Shown: positions 34,459 through 46,413, numbered from the stretch's first letter. The stretch: 64,000 nucleotides of DNA from Hydnum rufescens UP504 (GCA_014904985.1 MU128936.1:308163-372162), one strand, 5' to 3'. Notes: generated by a model from the sequence alone, not told the origin. Numbers and translations are program-made.

Positions 34459-35838
34459 GACAACATCCATCATCAGACAAAACATCATTCACAAAAATTC
34501 CAAAAAACCACCACTCTTCATCATCCCTCCCCACCTATCCACCCCCACACTACTGCCATACCTGCTTAATGAGTCCAACCATGAAAAGAATAACTTTGAT
34601 CCCGGGGGAAACCTGGCGGCCAACCCAGGCCCAGGCAGCAAATCACGCCCTCCCTCTGAGCGGAACCTTGTGGGCCCTGAGCGCTACTCAACATCAGGAG
34701 AGCAACGCCACAACCCACTAGGCAGAAGCTTGAACTTGTCCCAGGCAAACAAACAGAAGGCCCCTCTACACTCTAATCTCATGTCGTCACTGATCCCCCG
34801 GCAACATCCGAAGCTTCGCCGTCCACCTCCTCCCAGCCTCCAGAGTCAGGTGAGGCAGCTATGGAGACATTCGAAGACCCACTGCCCACAACCCTGCCCC
34901 TGGACCCGCTTGATTGGCCGAGCCAGACCATTAGACGCCATATTGCCCCAATCCTAGGTCACCTGACCAACGCACTAGAGGCTACACACACATTAGGGGA
35001 AGGCTGCCTGTTAGCTACAAGTGAGGAGCAGGATGAGCTAAAGGACCTCCTAGAGGCAATTGTTGATCCATTCCAACTGTATGGCCTCCAATCCCTCGCA
35101 GAGACTCGCCTCCTGTCGGTAGCCCACTAGCCCCAGAGAGCCCCACTTCAATACATGTGAAGTACTTGGAAGCCATGAACCGAATTGACCGTCAGGAAGC
35201 AATGATTCTCAACATGTCCGAGAGCATCCTCTCCCTCACGCGCAAGCTCGATGAGAGTCCCATGCCGAACGTCCCATACATGCCATCCCCTTCTAATTTG
35301 CTCCCTTCCCCCACGGTGGCTGAGAAAATGTCTACATCTCCAAACCCCAAACCGATCAGACCCACATACGCAAAGGCAGCACTGTCCAAAGCAGGGCCCA
35401 CCCCTGCCAGTTCCACCACGCAGGGAAACCCACGTCGGCTAATCCTTCAGTTCGCTCCCCGTATCCCCCCTGAGGCATGCAAGAACGGCCGGCTCACCCG
35501 GGACGAAATCAACAAGGAACTAGCGTCACTAGACCTACCCCACTACTTCAGGGTGGTAGGGGTGGAATATTCCTATGCTGGCAATCCGATTGTCATGACA
35601 CATGAGAAGTGCATCGCAGAGGATCTCATGGCCCATGCAGACATTATCGCAAGCTGCATAGCCCCGGATGAGTCCTACCGGCTAATGGACAAGAGACCCG
35701 ACATGGATTTCCACCGTGTCAAACTCAATGGCATCCCTACCGATAATGGCCAGGGGGACACGATGTCCCCAGCAGATGTATCTTACGAGCTCGGCCAAGT
35801 CTTCGAAGCCTACAAAAATATGAACCATGCCATCCCCC

Positions 35839-35952
35839 TGTTGGAGGTACGAGCTCGGATACATGTATTACATCAGATATATTGTACCAGCCCGCCGAAT
35901 ATACGCTAGTTTCTGCTCCCGCCCCCATCCACCTGAACTCGCCCGTTCAACA
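35839..35952 (+). repeat. Left LTR of the copia-type element
   Basis: 114 bp, TG...CA ends, nearly identical to 37173-37285. It differs by one internal transition and one extra C. Confidence 0.85.
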
Positions 35953-36329
35953 GGTTATGGGCCCATGCTCAGGGCTATAGCGGACCCCGGAAGTCCTCCT
36001 TGGAACTCGAGGCACCTGTCTCCCTGACTCTGACCAGGTCACAGACACCTGCATAGTCAGTCACTCGCTTAGTTGGTCATAGGTTCTATAAGTCAGTTGC
36101 TGTATCGGTTGTGCAGCCACCTTAGGTTTTGTGCGGGGTGTTGGTTTGCCCCGTATCGGTACACTCAGTTTTGTGCGGGATGTTGGCTTCACCCCATATC
36201 GGTTCACCTTGGTCAGCAAAAATCCCTCGATCGGTTTTATCGGTTTATCCCTTTTCCCAATTTTCCCCGACCACACTCTACGACCCTGTCCTACATCCAA
36301 CCCCACATACTTGCATCCAACCCATCACT

Positions 36330-37148
36330 ATGCCTAAATCAAGCTTTGACAAGCTGAATGATGCTAATTACCACATTTGGAAGGATTATATGGAGTCGCT
36401 CCTTGTTGATAAAGGAGATCTATATACTCTTGTGGATGGTACTGAAACGACACCTCTCACCGGCCCCAACTCAAAGGCCATGATTGCATTCAGGAAGAAA
36501 CAGCAACTAGCACGGGCCACCATCCGCTTGAACGTCGAGCCCAATCAGTTGGTCCACTGCAAGTCCGAAGACCCCAAAGAGATCTGGGACGAACTTGCGA
36601 CTGCACACAATGCACGAGGTCTCGCCTCTCTCATGTCGCTCCGGTGTACTTTCCATACAATGTCAAAAGAGACCGATGTCCCCATGCAAACCTGGATCTC
36701 CTCAGTCCGTGATATTGCCTCACGTATCACGGAGCTCGACTCAGACGTAGCCACCGAGGACCTCATCCTTGCGCTCACCTGCGGACTTCCCCCGGCTTAC
36801 GAATCCCTCGTCATTGCACTCGATTCCACAGACCGTTCGACACTCACCATTGATTATGTTGTCCAGTGACTCCTCAATGAAGAGGAACGGCAAATCTCAA
36901 ATGCCATTCCCTCTCATGGACCTACAAGTGCTTATGTTGCACGTGCTCGCGGCACACCGGCCCCTCGCACAATCCCCACGACCTTAGTATGCTACAACTG
37001 CGAACAGACCGGGCACCTCAAGAACGATTGCCCAATCTCAACTCGCGAGGCCAATGCAATGCGAAGGAAGAAGGAGGGCTCGGCAAATGCAGCCGAAACT
37101 GCGAACGTCGCTTCAGAGGGTGCGGATGATTCAATCGAGATGTTTTGA
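36330..37148 (+). pseudogene. Copia-type Gag with CCHC knuckle, one in-frame stop
   Basis: Starts MPKSSFDKLNDANYHIWKDY, the UBN2/gag_pre family start of copia Gags (a W-x-x-Y core that assembles the particle). It continues through KEIWDELATAHNARG and TWISSVRDIASRITELD, and ends with the knuckle CYNCEQTGHLKNDC and an acidic tail. The frame is open except for one TGA at 36867-36869. CGA at that place would give Arg, so the stop is explained by a single C-to-T change at a CpG. The protein would be about 270 residues. Confidence 0.75.
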
Positions 37149-37172
37149 TTATATACCTTGCTCGAGTGGGTG

Positions 37173-37285
37173 TGTTGGAGGTACGAGCTCGGATACATGT
37201 ATTACATCAGATATATTGTACCGGCCCGCCGAATATACGCTAGTTTCTGCTCCCGCCCCCATCCACCTGAACTCGCCGTTCAACA
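37173..37285 (+). repeat. Right LTR of the copia-type element
   Basis: 113 bp, followed by CCCCC as on the left side. Confidence 0.85.
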
Positions 37286-37939
37286 CCCCCAGCTTGGATG
37301 GGGTCGCCAACAGTAATTAAGGCTAAGCCACATGCCTCAATGGCCTTCTCCTTCGCGATTGCTGAAGAAGCAAACCAGTTCCTCTCAGTGGGAGTGTTTT
37401 ATCTGTTCGGGTATCGCTGCTTTACTTCCCAGTATGAGGACCGTGCACCCCTATACTACTGTGGGAGCTGTGGATCATATGCCCACAAATCTGAACACTG
37501 CCAGAATGGCCGGCGCTGCCTTATATGCATGAAGCCAGAAGGGGAGCACTGTACAGCGGACCACCCAGAGAATGAACCAGCTAAGTGCATTAACTGCCAG
37601 AAAGCTCACCGCTCTACTGACAAAAACTGCCCAGAACGCCGCAGGCGACTTGGCCTGGCAGTTCTGGGTAGTCAGATCCCCAAATCACCCCCTCCAAGAC
37701 ACCCAACCCCCCAGGGCTTGGGAAGAGCCGCCAAGGGAGAGCTGCGCAACAGACAGATCCGCCACCTAGTCCTGCAAAATACGCAGTTAAGTCCACAGAC
37801 CTCTTCCCAGAGGCAGGTGACAGTTCACCCCATGACTTCACCCTAGGAGATGTCCGGTTCGCATTGAATAAAAAAGGTGGCAGTCCCAGTGCCCCGACAC
37901 AAAACCAACCCCCGCGAATGACCCAAATCAGATGGAGCC

Positions 37940-40900
37940 ATGATTAGGACACCCAATGCCAATATCAATGTGTTAAGCATTAATGTAGCAAGATCCAATC
38001 CAATATCCCACGCAGTTCTCCACATGGCAGCTCAACCAGAGCATGATTTTGACCTAATTTTATTACAGGAGCCTTGGTATGGCACCATTACCAGCAACGG
38101 AGAGGTCAGGGGCCCTGTCAGCTGCCAGGGCTGGGTCCCCATTCTTCCAGCTAAGTCCATCCCAGAAGACGCACGCCCCAGAGTGATGATGTATTCAAAG
38201 ACCGGGGGCCAGCTGGAGGTAACCCCCCGGTCGGACATTATAGACAACCTGGATATAATGGTGATAGACATGAAGAGACTGGGGTGCGACATCCCCAAAA
38301 CCCGCCTAGTCAACGTCTACAACCAGAAGCTCCCAGATGCAGATCGCATGTCGCTCCAGGCACTCACGGAAACCCCTATGGACTTCCAGTGCCCGACAGT
38401 CATAATGGGTGACTTTAACCTCCACCACCCATGGTGGTCCTCCCGAGCCACCAACCCATCCCCCATGCCCGCGAGGCGGTAGAGTGGCTCACCCTCAATG
38501 GATTCAACCTGCTCAATAGGGTGGATGTTCCCACATACCAATCATATGATGGGGTGAGCCTCTCCACTTTAGACCTCACGTTTGTCAATACAGCTGGGGT
38601 CGACGAGAATATCGTCCGCGATCACACAATCATTCCCGATTTGGCATGTGGGTCCGACCACTTCGCTACGGTCTTCTCAATAGGCGAAGAGGGTACACCC
38701 ATCCTAAATATGTCTGAAGCTAAGTACAATTGGAAAGCAGCAGACCAGAATGCCTTCACTAAGGCCCTGGCAGACACCCTACAGGAGGACCCCTTGGCAT
38801 ACGACCTGGCATTTGGCCCACTGAACCGCAGAGACTTGGATGCGGTCACTCCTGATGAAATCGACAATGCAGTAGGCTATTTCAACGCATGCATGACAAA
38901 AGCAGCTGAAATGTCTGTCCCGCACCGTAACCCATCACAGCGGTCCAAGCCTGGTGGTCGAAGGAGCTAACCGCTGCTAAAGCCGAGGTTGCCAGCACCG
39001 GGAACATGCCCGCATTTACTCCAGTATACACGGACACACCCCAGAGGACCTCACCCACTCAGCCTGCTCAGCAAGGAACCGGTTCTTGCACCTAGTCAAG
39101 TCAACCAAGCAGTCCTTCTACAAGCGAAAGATAGAGAAGGCGACAGCAAGCAACTTCTGGGACTTCCAGAAATGGACGAAGGGGCACCGAACCTATCTAT
39201 CCCCAGCAATCAATCGGGCTGGAGGCGCCCCAGCTATTTCCCATAAGGAGAAATGTGAGACATTGCGCGAGTCCCTATTCCCACAACCCCCCGTGTTGCA
39301 GGAGCCACCAGCCATCAATCTCGAAGACCATGATTCCGACATCCCCTATCATCAGGTGACTCGTTTAGAAGTCCACGAAGCCCTTTTTGGAATGTCCCAG
39401 TCCATGGCACCTGGCTTTAGTGGCATGACAGGCAAGGCATATCGCTGGGCCTGGACAGTCATGGAGGACGAAATGTACAAGATGGTGCAGGCAGCGGCAA
39501 ACAGTGGATACCACCCACGCTTGTGGCGCACATCCATAGCAATCGCACTCCAAAAGCCAAACCGTGATTACTCCATGCCCCGGTCATACCGCCTCATCCA
39601 GCTCCTAGAGGTCTTCGGCAAAGTCCTAGAGCATGTCCAAGCCCACCGCCTGGCATACCTGGCCATCAAACACAAAATGATCCCTTCCACACACTTCGGT
39701 GGCCTCCCAGGACGGTCAGCTGAAGATGCCCTCTTAGCAACCACCCACGATATCCAAGCAGCATGGAACCACTCACTACGTGTTTCCACACTGACCTTCG
39801 ATATCACGGGATTCTTCGATTTCGTATCCATGCCCACCTCATAGAAACTCTCCGCGCCCTCAAGGTCCCAGCAAAAATCATACGCTGGATCTATTCATTC
39901 ATGCAGGATCGGAAGGCAGCCATCTGCCTAGATGGGAAGATGGACGAGCTCCTCCCCACAACCACAGGAATCCCCCAAGGCTCCTGCATGTCGCTGATCT
40001 TAGCAGCTTCTTCACTGCCCACTGCAAACCTATGTCATGGAAAAGCTTGAGGAGGCCATCCAGCCAGCCCTGAGCTAGCCGAGGAACTCAGACGAGCGAA
40101 GGCAAGCAAATGCACACTCTTCCTGTATGTAGACGATGGAAAGCTGATGATTGCCTCGGTATCATTCACGAGTAACATCAAAGTACTCCAGATTGCCTAC
40201 ACAGCAGTGGAGAACTGGCTATCGGAACGCGGCATGCGAACGGACCCTGTCAAAAAGGAGCTAATGCACCATTCAAGACGCTGCGGGGACAAGCCAGGTG
40301 AAGGCCCACCAATCAGCCTGCCAGCTCCATCCCCGGATACCCCACCTATATCCATCAGGCCATCCAGCACACTGAAATGGCTGGGAGTCTGGTTCGACCC
40401 AAAGCTTAAATTCCACCACCATGCAAAAACCGTGTCAGAGAAAGCTGCCAGAGCTGCCGATGCTCTCACAGTACTGGGTAACTCCATCTGCGGAATGCAC
40501 CCAATCTATCTTCGCCAAATTTTCTTAGGCGCGGTGATGCCCATGACATTATATGCTAGCCCAGTCTGGTGGGATGGGTCGAAAACTGTAGAGAAGCTCA
40601 TAGCACACGTCCAGAATAAAGGCCTACGCCAGATCACTGGTGCCTTCCGAACAATGCCAATATACGCAATGGAAGTCGAAGCATCAATACCTCCCATCCG
40701 CCTCACCCTTGACTACATCAATAGCAGAGCAGCAGCCCGACTCCACAGACTCGACATCCGTAATCCAGTCTGCTGCCGCCTATACCCTGAACAGCAGGGG
40801 GCTCTTATCACTCCCTCAGATTGTCCACCCCTCCCCCCCCATCCACCTACCCGAAACTACGTAAATGCAGAGCGCCTGGCAGCTGCTAGGCAGAAGAATC

Positions 40901-42025
40901 GGGATAACCACCCTACTCGTTTGACCACCATCGCCAAGGAAATGGTCCCTGGTGCCGAACACCTTGACACCTTCAGAGAGGCACCTTGGAGACGCTCCCA
41001 GTATGATGACGACATCCGAAACCGTTTCCGCATCCGAACCCTCCCAACCGGCCAGGCACCTCAGTTAAAGAAGAGTGGGCAGACGCCCACAAGAATTACA
41101 TTAGGACGCTAGATAATGACCCATCCCACATCATCATCTACACTGATGGCTCACTATCCTTCACTGACGGCCGCCGACGCACAGGCTTTGGGGTCTCAGC
41201 ATACCGCAAAGATCAAGTCATATTCAGCCGACAGGGAGCCCTCGGTGAATTTGTAGAAGTATACGATGCCGAGATGCGCGGCTTAGCAGAAGCAGCAGAA
41301 GCAGCCTTCGACTACATAACCCAGCTGGACGAACCGGAATCTATATCTTCCATCCACTTCTACGCTGACAATACTGGCACAATCGAACGGTGCTTTAATG
41401 GGAGTGTGGGTAAAGCCCAACAATGCTCGGCGACCTTCCGGGAGCTGTCCTTGAAATCCTCGACACCCTCCCGGCCTGCAATATCGATATCGACTGGGCC
41501 CCTGGTCACACAGGCATCCCAGGTAACGAAGAAGCAGATCGCCTGGCAAAACTCGCATCGAGCCTAGCCCCATTAAACCCACGTTATCACTCTAGCTCGT
41601 TCATAGGAAGCTCAAAGCGGCGCACCCTAATGGAACGGTGGAAACAACAATGGGCTGTCTCCTCTCAAGAGCACAATAATGCATACCGGATCGCCAACTG
41701 CCTCCCACCATCACTCTCGCCAAGCCCCAGCATGAAGATGCTGGACAGAAAGACCTACAGTCGGGTCATCCAATGCCGGACAGGCCATGCTCATATTGGC
41801 GAATACTACCGCCGTTTCGTCCCAGACCTTCCATCTGAATGCCAGTGCGGCCATCCTCTCCAATTGCGCACCCACATCCTATCGGAATGCCCGCTCTATC
41901 GCACGCACCGTCACCTACTCGGTCAAGGCCGCCAAGCCCAGACACACACCCTCATTGGGTCACGAAAAGGCATCACCCGCCTAGCTTCATTCCTCTCCAA
42001 ATCCGGAGCATATGAGAAATACTGA
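37940..42025 (+). pseudogene. LINE ORF2: endonuclease, reverse transcriptase, RNase H; frame-shifted
   Basis: The endonuclease begins INVLSINVARSNPISHAVL, with the catalytic-site motifs LILLQEPWYG and VIMGDFNLHHPWW (about 37960-38460). The RT shows NRDYSMPRSYRLIQLL, FGGLPGRSAEDALL, LTFDITGFFD and FLYVDDGK (about 39550-40140). RNase H begins IYTDGSLSFTDGRR (about 41130) with DAEMRGLAEA, YADNTGTIE and WAPGHTGIPGNEEADRLA. The C-terminus has CQCGHPLQLRTHILSEC. The frame changes several times (near 38450, 38970, 39850, 40060 and 41110), so no full protein is made from this copy. The RT active-site box reads YVDD and is intact. Confidence 0.82.
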
Positions 42026-42297
42026 ACACGATCCGCACCGACCCTTCCCATTCTTCCCCTCTATGTCTATAGTTATTTATTGTCTGCCATGCCCCTATGC
42101 CTGTTATCTTTCCATATTCTACGCTACTATTATCGTAACTAAACCCCGTCTGCCCCGCCGAACTTCCTTACCTAGTTATCCCCATCCCCGCTTGCAACCT
42201 CGTTACTGTATCCTCACGTAGTTAGGTACAGTAAACCGCTCTCGGCGCCTTCCACGCCTACGCGGGATACAAATCAGATTCTCTCTCTCTCTCTCTC

Positions 42298-42312
42298 TCG
42301 CGAAGTCGACTC
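42298..42312. repeat. Right 15-bp target-site duplication of the LINE
   Basis: TCGCGAAGTCGACTC, copy of 34444-34458, directly after the (CT)n tail. Confidence 0.7.
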
Positions 42313-43080
42313 AAGTCGACTCGAGTCGATCCAACATGAATCGTATTATGTAACATTGCCAGTTCTCATGGTCACCGATAATTGATGGCATGAACTGTAG
42401 CATTTGTAGCACTGCAGCACTTCCATCAGATCTGTCTGAAGTTGGCTACGTGTTTTTGTGCGAGTCTTGAAGAAAATATGTGCTTGCAAGGAAGGGGTTG
42501 GCTCAAGAGGGGGATCATCCATCTACACAAAACCATGTGGGAAAAGTTTATGTCCCTTGAGGGCAGGAAGAATTTTCGGAAATATGCTTGGTCATGCATG
42601 TAGGAGCAGCGAGAGTTAAGAGGAATTTCTCAATTTTTACAAATGAACTTTGGGGATACAAGCAGGTAAAGTACACCTTGAATTTTTAGGTGAACTTACA
42701 ACCTACCATAGGCACTTAGCACTGGATGCTGGAGACCGAGAGTGAGGAACGGGACTGGAACAAGCGTCAGACGGTTAGATAAGCGGACGAGTGATGAGTC
42801 ACGTGTTCTAGATTGGGGATCCTTTTGCCGCCTAACCATGTCATGGGAAAGAGAATTATCTAACTTTAAGGGTTTAGAAGTTGTGGAACCACAGTATAGT
42901 GAGAAATGGGGTCATTTTTTGTGAAAGACTCGTTGTATATTCTCATCGACTCAAGTCGACTCGAGTCGACTCAATCAGCTCGGCTTGGCAGGTCAATTTG
43001 ACAGCTCGGCTCGACTTCGCCGCGACTTGGCTCGGCTTGTATCCGACTCGACTCACGGCTCGAGCCGACTTCGAGCACGA
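42300..43080. repeat. GTCGACTC/GCTCGGCTC low-complexity repeats in the hAT-like element
   Basis: Clusters of AAGTCGACTC, GAGTCGACTC and GGCTCGGCTC-type units occur at 42300-42335 and 42945-43080, and on the other side of the LINE at 34345-34458. They are subterminal repeats, the place where hAT transposases usually bind. The middle (42340-42940) is unique AT-richer sequence without a gene. Confidence 0.5.
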
Positions 43081-43095
43081 GTCGCGGCAACACTA

Positions 43096-43103
43096 CTTGC
43101 GGC
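43096..43103. repeat. Right 8-bp target-site duplication of the hAT-like element
   Basis: CTTGCGGC, copy of 34329-34336. Confidence 0.75.
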
Positions 43104-43269
43104 GCAGCCCACAATCACCCGCCTGCTGGTTTTGCTCACATTGAGATATCCAATTGGACCGACGTCCGCGTCGCGTCGCCGTCCACGAAATCACCAAGTG
43201 CCGTCCAGCCGATCTCGGTCTTGGTAGCGGGGGGCTCCATTCTCATCACCACTTCCCTGTTGAGTACGA

Positions 43270-46200
43270 TGCAAAACCCTATCTCTATAAGTGAGTTCCC
43301 TTTCAATCTCTCATCCCGGTCCTCATCCTCATCCATCCTTGTCCTTAGCTACTGGCAGTGGAGGTGATGGCGTAGAGGGTGGTACTGGTGGTCGTGCAGG
43401 CGATGTCTATTTCTACAATGGTAATAGTCCATGACTCCTTCAAGCATTTGCACTCCTTGCCCATAAGCAATGCTTTTCCAGACAGATCTGAGTCCACTGA
43501 TACTTCCCTTCTGATGTCTCTTCCTCGCGCCCTATATGCAGCCCATGACTCTGGCCGCAAGAATGCTCCTTCGTCATGTCTTGAGGGCACTCGCGTTGCT
43601 ATATTGCGGGAGATTGAGTCGTGGTCGGAGAGCGCCGATGGCAGAAGACCGCCTGTGTACTGGCTCAGCGGACTCGCTGGCATCGGTAAATCAACCATCG
43701 TTAAAACCGTCGCTGAACGATCGCGAACGAAAGGCATGCTAGGTGCCAGTTTCTTCTTTTCTCGCAGCGATCAACCTTTACGGGACCCGGGGCTTGTATT
43801 CCCGACGCTCGCTTTCCAACTCGCGCAGTCGGATCGTACGTTTAAGGACGTCATTGTAGACGCCCTAAGACAAGATCCGACAGTTGGGCACAAGGACCTA
43901 TTGCCTCAAGTTGAGAAATTAATCTTGAAACCCCTTGAGCGAATTGATCCCCCTCGGTCTCCAACACTGATAATCCTTGATGCTCTCGACGAATGTGATG
44001 AAGAGGGTGCTGCCAATATTCTGCGACTCTTGTTTTTACACGCGATAAAAATACCTTTCCTACGCATCCTGGTCACGAGCCGTCCCGAACCTCATTTATC
44101 TTCCGTGTTCAACAAAGTCGATAACCTCACGAGGACGGTTCTGCACGATATCGAGGCATCGATCGTTCAGGGCGACATCCAGCTTTACATCTCCGCCGAA
44201 TTGGCGAAAATCCCCGAGAAACTTGATCTGTCCATGTCTGTGGATTGGACGACGAAGGCCGAGAGACTCTCTCATACGGAAGTCCGGGAAGCTATTCGTT
44301 TATGCTGCTACGGCCATCCGCTTCATCGGAGACAATCGTGTGAGGGATCCTCGCAGACATCTAAGGCTCATACTTGATAACCGGTCCCTCCGAGAAGCCG
44401 GTGCAAGACCCTTTTCGCGCCTGGACGACCTCTACATGCAGGTGCTCCGCAACTCCCTTTCGCCGTACAATGACCGAGCGATTCAGGAGAGGTTTCAACT
44501 CGTTGTTGGGAGCATCGTGCTGTTACGCGAGCCCCTCCCGCTACATTCGCTGGCTAAATTCGTTCAATACGAAAGACACGTCGTTGAGGCTTGCCTAAGT
44601 CATCTTCACTCGGTGATTGTTCCCCCTTCTAATATGCACGAGGCACCTCGTATATACCACCCTTCGTTTCTCGAGTTTATCACGGACAGCACGCGATGTT
44701 CCATGAGAGAGTTCGTGATTATTGCGGTGCCGGACCAGGAACTGCGACATGCTATCCAATGCTTCGAACTCATGGGGACACATCTAAAGCGGGACGTCGC
44801 TGGGATCTCCAATTGGTCACAGCTCAACTTGGAAGTAGATGGATTTCAGGAAAAAGTGAGAGAGGCACTACCACTGGAGGTCCAGTATGCATGTCGGTAC
44901 TGGGCGTCACATCTTTCGCGTGTGGAGCCGGGGGAGAAGAGAATGATGCAGGCACTAGAGTTGTTCTCCATGCGGTCGATTTTATGGTGGTTGGAAGCAT
45001 TGAGCCTGATTGGGGATGTCTATGGTGCTGAAGGCTCGATTCAGGAAGCACACCAGTGGGCGGTATGTGTATATCTTCTTGGATCGTCGGTGGAGTGACT
45101 GATTACCCGGTGACTCCGATAACAGAAAAATTCGAAATGCAGTCCGATCATTGTAACCATCCTCTCCGATTTCTATCAATTCATTTTTGTGCATGGGAAG
45201 GTGATAAGTGCAAGTGCACTGAATGTGTATCATTCTGCATTACCTTTTGCCCCACTGAACAGTGTGCTGTACCAAGTATACTGTGAAGATGGAAAGGATT
45301 CTATCAGGGTGCTGCAAGGCAGGGTGTCTGAATGGCCACAGAACTTGGATACTTTGAGGAACAGGTATCCTGGTTGGGTCCCTGCCATTGCATTTTCACC
45401 TGATGGATTGTGTTTGGCATCAGGCTCCCATGATTGTACTGTACAATTGTGGGATGCCATATCTGGCACACCCACCACAAAATTGGAAGGTCACTCTCAT
45501 TGGGTGAAGGCCATTGTGTTTTCACCAGATGGATTACACCTGGCATCAGGCTCTAATGATTGTACTCTACAAGTGTGGGATGCTATATCTGGTGCATCCA
45601 TTGCAAAGCTGGAAGGCCATTCTAGACCAGTTAACACTGTTGTATTTTCACCTGATGGATTATACCTGGCATCAGGCTCTGAAGATTGCACTCTCTGGTT
45701 GTGGGATGTCATATCTGGTGCATCCATTGCACAACTGGAAGGCCATTTTGGCTGGGTTATTACTCTTTCATTTTCACCTGATGGATCATGCCTGGCATCA
45801 GGCTCTTATGATGGTACTCTATTATTGTGGGATCCCATATCCAGTGTGTGCATTGCAAAACTGGAAGGACATTCTAATTGTTTCTGATATGAGCTATTCC
45901 TTGGATGGTTGTACTTTGATCTCCCATGCACCATGGGAGAGCTTTGCTTGGGATTTAACATCCCAACCTCCCTCTCAGTTAGCCTCCCATTCATCCTCAG
46001 TAACACCTAGGCCCATTGGGAACTCAACTCTGCTCACCTGGTCCTGTTTTCTTCATGGCCATTGGATAAAAGTGCAGCAGTTCAAAGATGGTCATACCAG
46101 ATGTATATGTTCAATCCCACCCCATCATCCTGCCACCAAGATCCTTAGGTCAAGTCACCAAACTCACCCACAAATTGCTGTTGGATGTGAGGATGGTTGT

Positions 46201-46413
46201 GTGATAATTCTTGCCATTCCACTTGACCCATTTAACTGGCACTTCAGTGAGGAAGATGCTTGTGCTTGGCTGGTGCCTATGGTTCCACCTCTGCACTCTC
46301 CCCTTAGAAACTGTGATTCCCCTCTTGTGAATCATGACATGCTCAATGGAAAGCACCCATGGGGCATCTGTAAAGTCTTCCAGAGGCTTAAGGGCATGTT
46401 CTTCTGCTGGTAA
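43270..46413 (+). CDS. NACHT-WD40 NLR-type receptor, possibly decayed at the C-terminus
   Basis: Fungal NLR-like STAND protein, a class that includes heterokaryon-incompatibility receptors. Start ATG 43270 (MQNPISI), then an exon with a Gly-rich segment (TTGSGGDGVEGGTGGRAGD). An intron to AG 43480 leads to the NACHT: Walker A GLAGIGKST (about 43677), Walker B LIILDALDECDE (about 43970), sensor ILVTSRPEP, then HPSFLEFITD of the helical part. A linker (YHSALPFAPLNS) leads to WD40 repeats of 42 residues, each with FSPDG and LASGS (45370-45880), and a C-terminal region to 46413. Frames change near 44290 and near 45885, so the copy may be non-functional. From about 45170 the sequence has almost no CpG, unlike the NACHT half. 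Confidence 0.78.

Larger units (their letters stand above)
35839..37285 (+). mobile_element. Gag-only copia-type LTR element (TR-GAG-like)
   Basis: Short LTRs of 114 and 113 bp begin TGTTGGAGG and end TTCAACA, and C runs (CCCCC) flank both sides as the likely target duplication. Right after the left LTR is GGTTATGGGCCC, one base off the complement of the initiator tRNA-Met anticodon arm. This is the half-tRNA primer site used by some copia elements. The leader (36125-36211) contains a tandem pair of about 43 bp. Only a Gag with one zinc knuckle is encoded. There is no protease, integrase or reverse transcriptase, and no room for them. Confidence 0.8.
34861..37846 (+). pseudogene. LINE ORF1 (gag-like, CCHC zinc knuckles), interrupted
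   Basis: RNA-binding nucleocapsid-like protein of the LINE. The N-terminal part begins METFEDPLPTTLPLDPL (ATG 34861), shifts frame near 35100, and continues from 35157 (YLEAMNRIDRQEAM) to about 35838, where the copia-type element enters. It resumes after 37290 (KAKPHASMAFSFAIAEEA). The end carries three tandem Cys/His knuckles: YCGSCGSYAHKSEHC, CLICMKPEGEHCTADH and CINCQKAHRSTDKNC. The true start is uncertain because the upstream leader is frame-shifted. Confidence 0.7.
34459..42297 (+). mobile_element. Tad-like LINE (non-LTR retrotransposon) carrying an inserted copia-type element
   Basis: The element is flanked by a 15-bp duplication and ends in a (CT)n tail at about 42280-42299. The first ORF has CCHC knuckles. 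The second has, in order, an exonuclease-endonuclease-phosphatase type endonuclease, a reverse transcriptase, an RNase H and a C-terminal Cys/His motif. This order (gag-like ORF, then EN-RT-RH) is that of fungal Tad-clade LINEs. Both ORFs are broken by frameshifts, and ORF1 also by the insertion at 35839-37285, so the copy is inactive as read. Without the insert it is about 6.4 kb. Confidence 0.85.
34337..43095. mobile_element. hAT-like non-autonomous element, split by a nested LINE
   Basis: The terminal inverted repeats are TAGTGTTGCCGCGACTCG (34337-34354) and its exact reverse complement (43078-43095). They are flanked by an 8-bp direct repeat, CTTGCGGC. An 8-bp duplication and a TA/CAGTG-type terminus are hallmarks of the hAT superfamily. 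Without the inserted LINE and one copy of the LINE's duplication, the element is about 0.9 kb (34337-34458 plus 42313-43095). It is full of GCTCGGCTCGACTC-type subterminal repeats and I see no transposase, so it is non-autonomous. Confidence 0.72.

Noticed and set aside
34415..34957. 180-codon open frame at the start of the LINE
   Set aside because: It begins inside the hAT-like element, crosses the LINE boundary and is overlapped by the better-supported ORF1 frame from 34861.
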